Source of the DNA: Treponema sp.
Lineage (GTDB): Bacteria > Spirochaetota > Spirochaetia > Treponematales > Treponemataceae
Assembly (NCBI GenBank): GCA_016293915.1
Contig: JAEDCY010000041.1
Coordinates: forward strand, 1-22,422
DNA length: 22,422 nt
Reading direction: 5' to 3'
Shown here: in pieces, positions 21,614 to 22,422 of the stretch
Position numbering within the stretch: the first letter of the stretch is position 1
Layout: each line of letters opens with the position of its first letter
Position numbers and translations under genes: made by a program
The notes under the pieces: model-generated
The model's input: only the letters and a program-made list of their open reading frames with translations
Told to the model about the DNA's origin: nothing
Databases searched by the model: none

Positions 21614-21625
21614 GTACAAATATAC

Positions 21626-21657
21626 GTCATTGCGAGGAACGCAGCGACGAAGCAATC
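21626..21657. repeat. Third-type dispersed repeat (GTCATTGCGAGG...GAAGCAATC)
   Basis: An imperfect palindrome with ATTGC/GCAAT ends. The sequence type is familiar from interspersed repeats in several unrelated bacteria (recalled, not searched). It is the only copy in this window. Confidence 0.6.
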
Positions 21658-21673
21658 AATATAAAACATGTCC

Positions 21674-21703
21674 TTCCCGCGCACCGACGCGGGAATCTTT
21701 TTT
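21674..21703 (+). terminator. Hairpin with T-run, terminator-like
   Basis: TTCCCGCG, CACCGA, CGCGGGAA: an 8-bp stem followed by TCTTTTTTT. It should stop read-through from the nfn operon into the orphan gene. Confidence 0.75.
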
Positions 21704-21744
21704 AAAAAAATTCTACTCTATCTCAAATTGATAGAGCAAATAAA

Positions 21745-21787
21745 TATAATCAAATCTAAATAAGAAATATATTGGAGATTTGATTAT
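21745..21787 (+). promoter_or_regulatory. Inverted repeat spanning the -10 box to the start codon of the orphan gene
   Basis: Perfect 12-bp arms ATAATCAAATCT (21746-21757) and AGATTTGATTAT (21776-21787) flank an 18-nt spacer. The left arm overlaps TATAAT (21745-21750). The right arm overlaps the GGAG ribosome binding site and the first two bases of the ATG. A bound repressor would block both promoter and start site. Confidence 0.65.
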
Positions 21788-22412
21788 GAGAGGAAAATAT
21801 CATTACGCAATTAGAGATTTACCAAAAAGCTTGTGTAGAACGATAGCTTATTATTTTTATATACTTTGTTTGGATATCGAAGATTACAAACATTTAAATT
21901 ATTGCCTTGATCTTTATAATGCACTTGTAAAGGCATTAAATTTACAGGATCATTCAAAACAAATCATTGAAGCAATAATAAATCAACATATATTAAAAAA
22001 TCAATTAACCTTAGAAAATGATAAAGAAGATATAAAACATCCATATTCAAAGAATGGGAAAATAAAAAATTATTATAAAGAAGATACTGAAATTCACGAA
22101 AAATGCGGATGGTGGGACTCAGATACAGAGGATAATATAAATTTAATCCGTGCAGTTTTTGCAGGGAAACAAGAATGGTTTCTAAATATAATTGAATATA
22201 CATTTTTTATAAAACCTGATAAACGAAAAAAAACATTTAATATTCCAAATGATTTCAGTATTAATAACGATGTTATAGAAAACTTGAAACAACCAGCATT
22301 TGCAATTTTTTTAATACAAAAATTAAAATTAAAAAAAATTGAAGGTGAAATATTAAACTTTGCTTATTTATATAGCCCGAAATTCGAGTTTTCTAAATTA
22401 ATCGTAATCTGA
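21786..22412 (+). CDS. AT-rich orphan protein of unknown function
   Basis: The product is 208 residues from ATG 21786, chosen for GGAG 8 nt upstream; a TTG two codons earlier is unlikely. I do not recognise the protein. It is helix-rich, Lys/Asn/Ile-heavy and mostly soluble, with one hydrophobic patch early on (IAYYFYILCLDI, about 20-31), a Trp-rich KCGWWDSDTEDN segment (about 106-117) and no signal peptide. Base and codon use are much more AT-rich than the nfn genes, which suggests transfer from another source. It stands behind a cluster of five different short palindromes and directly under a perfect inverted repeat that may be its operator. It is possibly an accessory or defence-type gene, but nothing in the sequence proves that. 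Confidence 0.6.
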   Translation: MRGKYHYAIRDLPKSLCRTIAYYFYILCLDIEDYKHLNYCLDLYNALVKALNLQDHSKQIIEAIINQHILKNQLTLENDKEDIKHPYSKNGKIKNYYKEDTEIHEKCGWWDSDTEDNINLIRAVFAGKQEWFLNIIEYTFFIKPDKRKKTFNIPNDFSINNDVIENLKQPAFAIFLIQKLKLKKIEGEILNFAYLYSPKFEFSKLIVI

Positions 22413-22422
22413 AAAAGTTTTG

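Overview
The window reads as chromosomal DNA of a host-associated spirochaete, most likely a Treponema (gut, rumen or oral type). This is inferred from gene content and protein style (Peripla_BP_2/FecCD/ABC uptake locus, NfnAB, PilZ protein, a Tex protein with a long tail, a lipoprotein/outer-membrane protein pair) and from the dense families of short palindromic repeats. It is not proven by a marker gene. No rRNA, tRNA, CRISPR array, insertion sequence or phage gene was seen.

Layout. 1-533: 3' part of pyrE. 599-4298: rightward operon of substrate-binding protein, FecCD-type permease, ABC ATPase and a membrane protein with a PH-like C-terminal domain. 4313-9167: five leftward genes, read from the right as metK, nth, mscS, an HD-domain phosphohydrolase and yhbY. 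9352-9666: a small CBM48 (glycogen-binding) protein, divergent from metK. 9799-11220: leftward pair of a degenerate SDR-like protein and an MgtC/SapB membrane protein. 11278-12507: a divergent, non-canonical dicarboxylate/amino-acid:cation symporter relative. 12665-16086: a PilZ-like protein and Tex. 16267-18804: lipoprotein and probable beta-barrel protein. 19038-21515: nfnA and nfnB (electron-bifurcating ferredoxin/NADP oxidoreductase). 21786-22412: an AT-rich orphan gene behind a repeat-packed junction.

The most striking feature is the set of short palindromic elements. Family A has the form GTCA, 5 nt, GAACTTGTTTC, 5 nt, AT, often in two-hairpin units. Family B has GGTGGTTGAG...CGAAACCACC ends. 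Both sit between genes and also inside protein-coding sequence without breaking the frame: in the permease N-terminus, the ABC ATPase core, the HD protein (twice) and the Tex tail. Others supply or touch stop codons, one family A unit is itself split by another element, and family B forms tandem arrays. The variable stem bases change in a compensating way between most copies. This resembles the known Rickettsia palindromic elements in principle, but the sequence is unrelated as far as I can tell.

A second theme is promoter architecture. Several genes without a Shine-Dalgarno (yhbY, mscS, the SDR-like gene, the symporter, tex, perhaps nth) have a -10 box 6-12 nt before the start codon, which predicts leaderless or nearly leaderless mRNAs. 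Two divergent gene pairs are driven from symmetric palindromes carrying back-to-back promoters.
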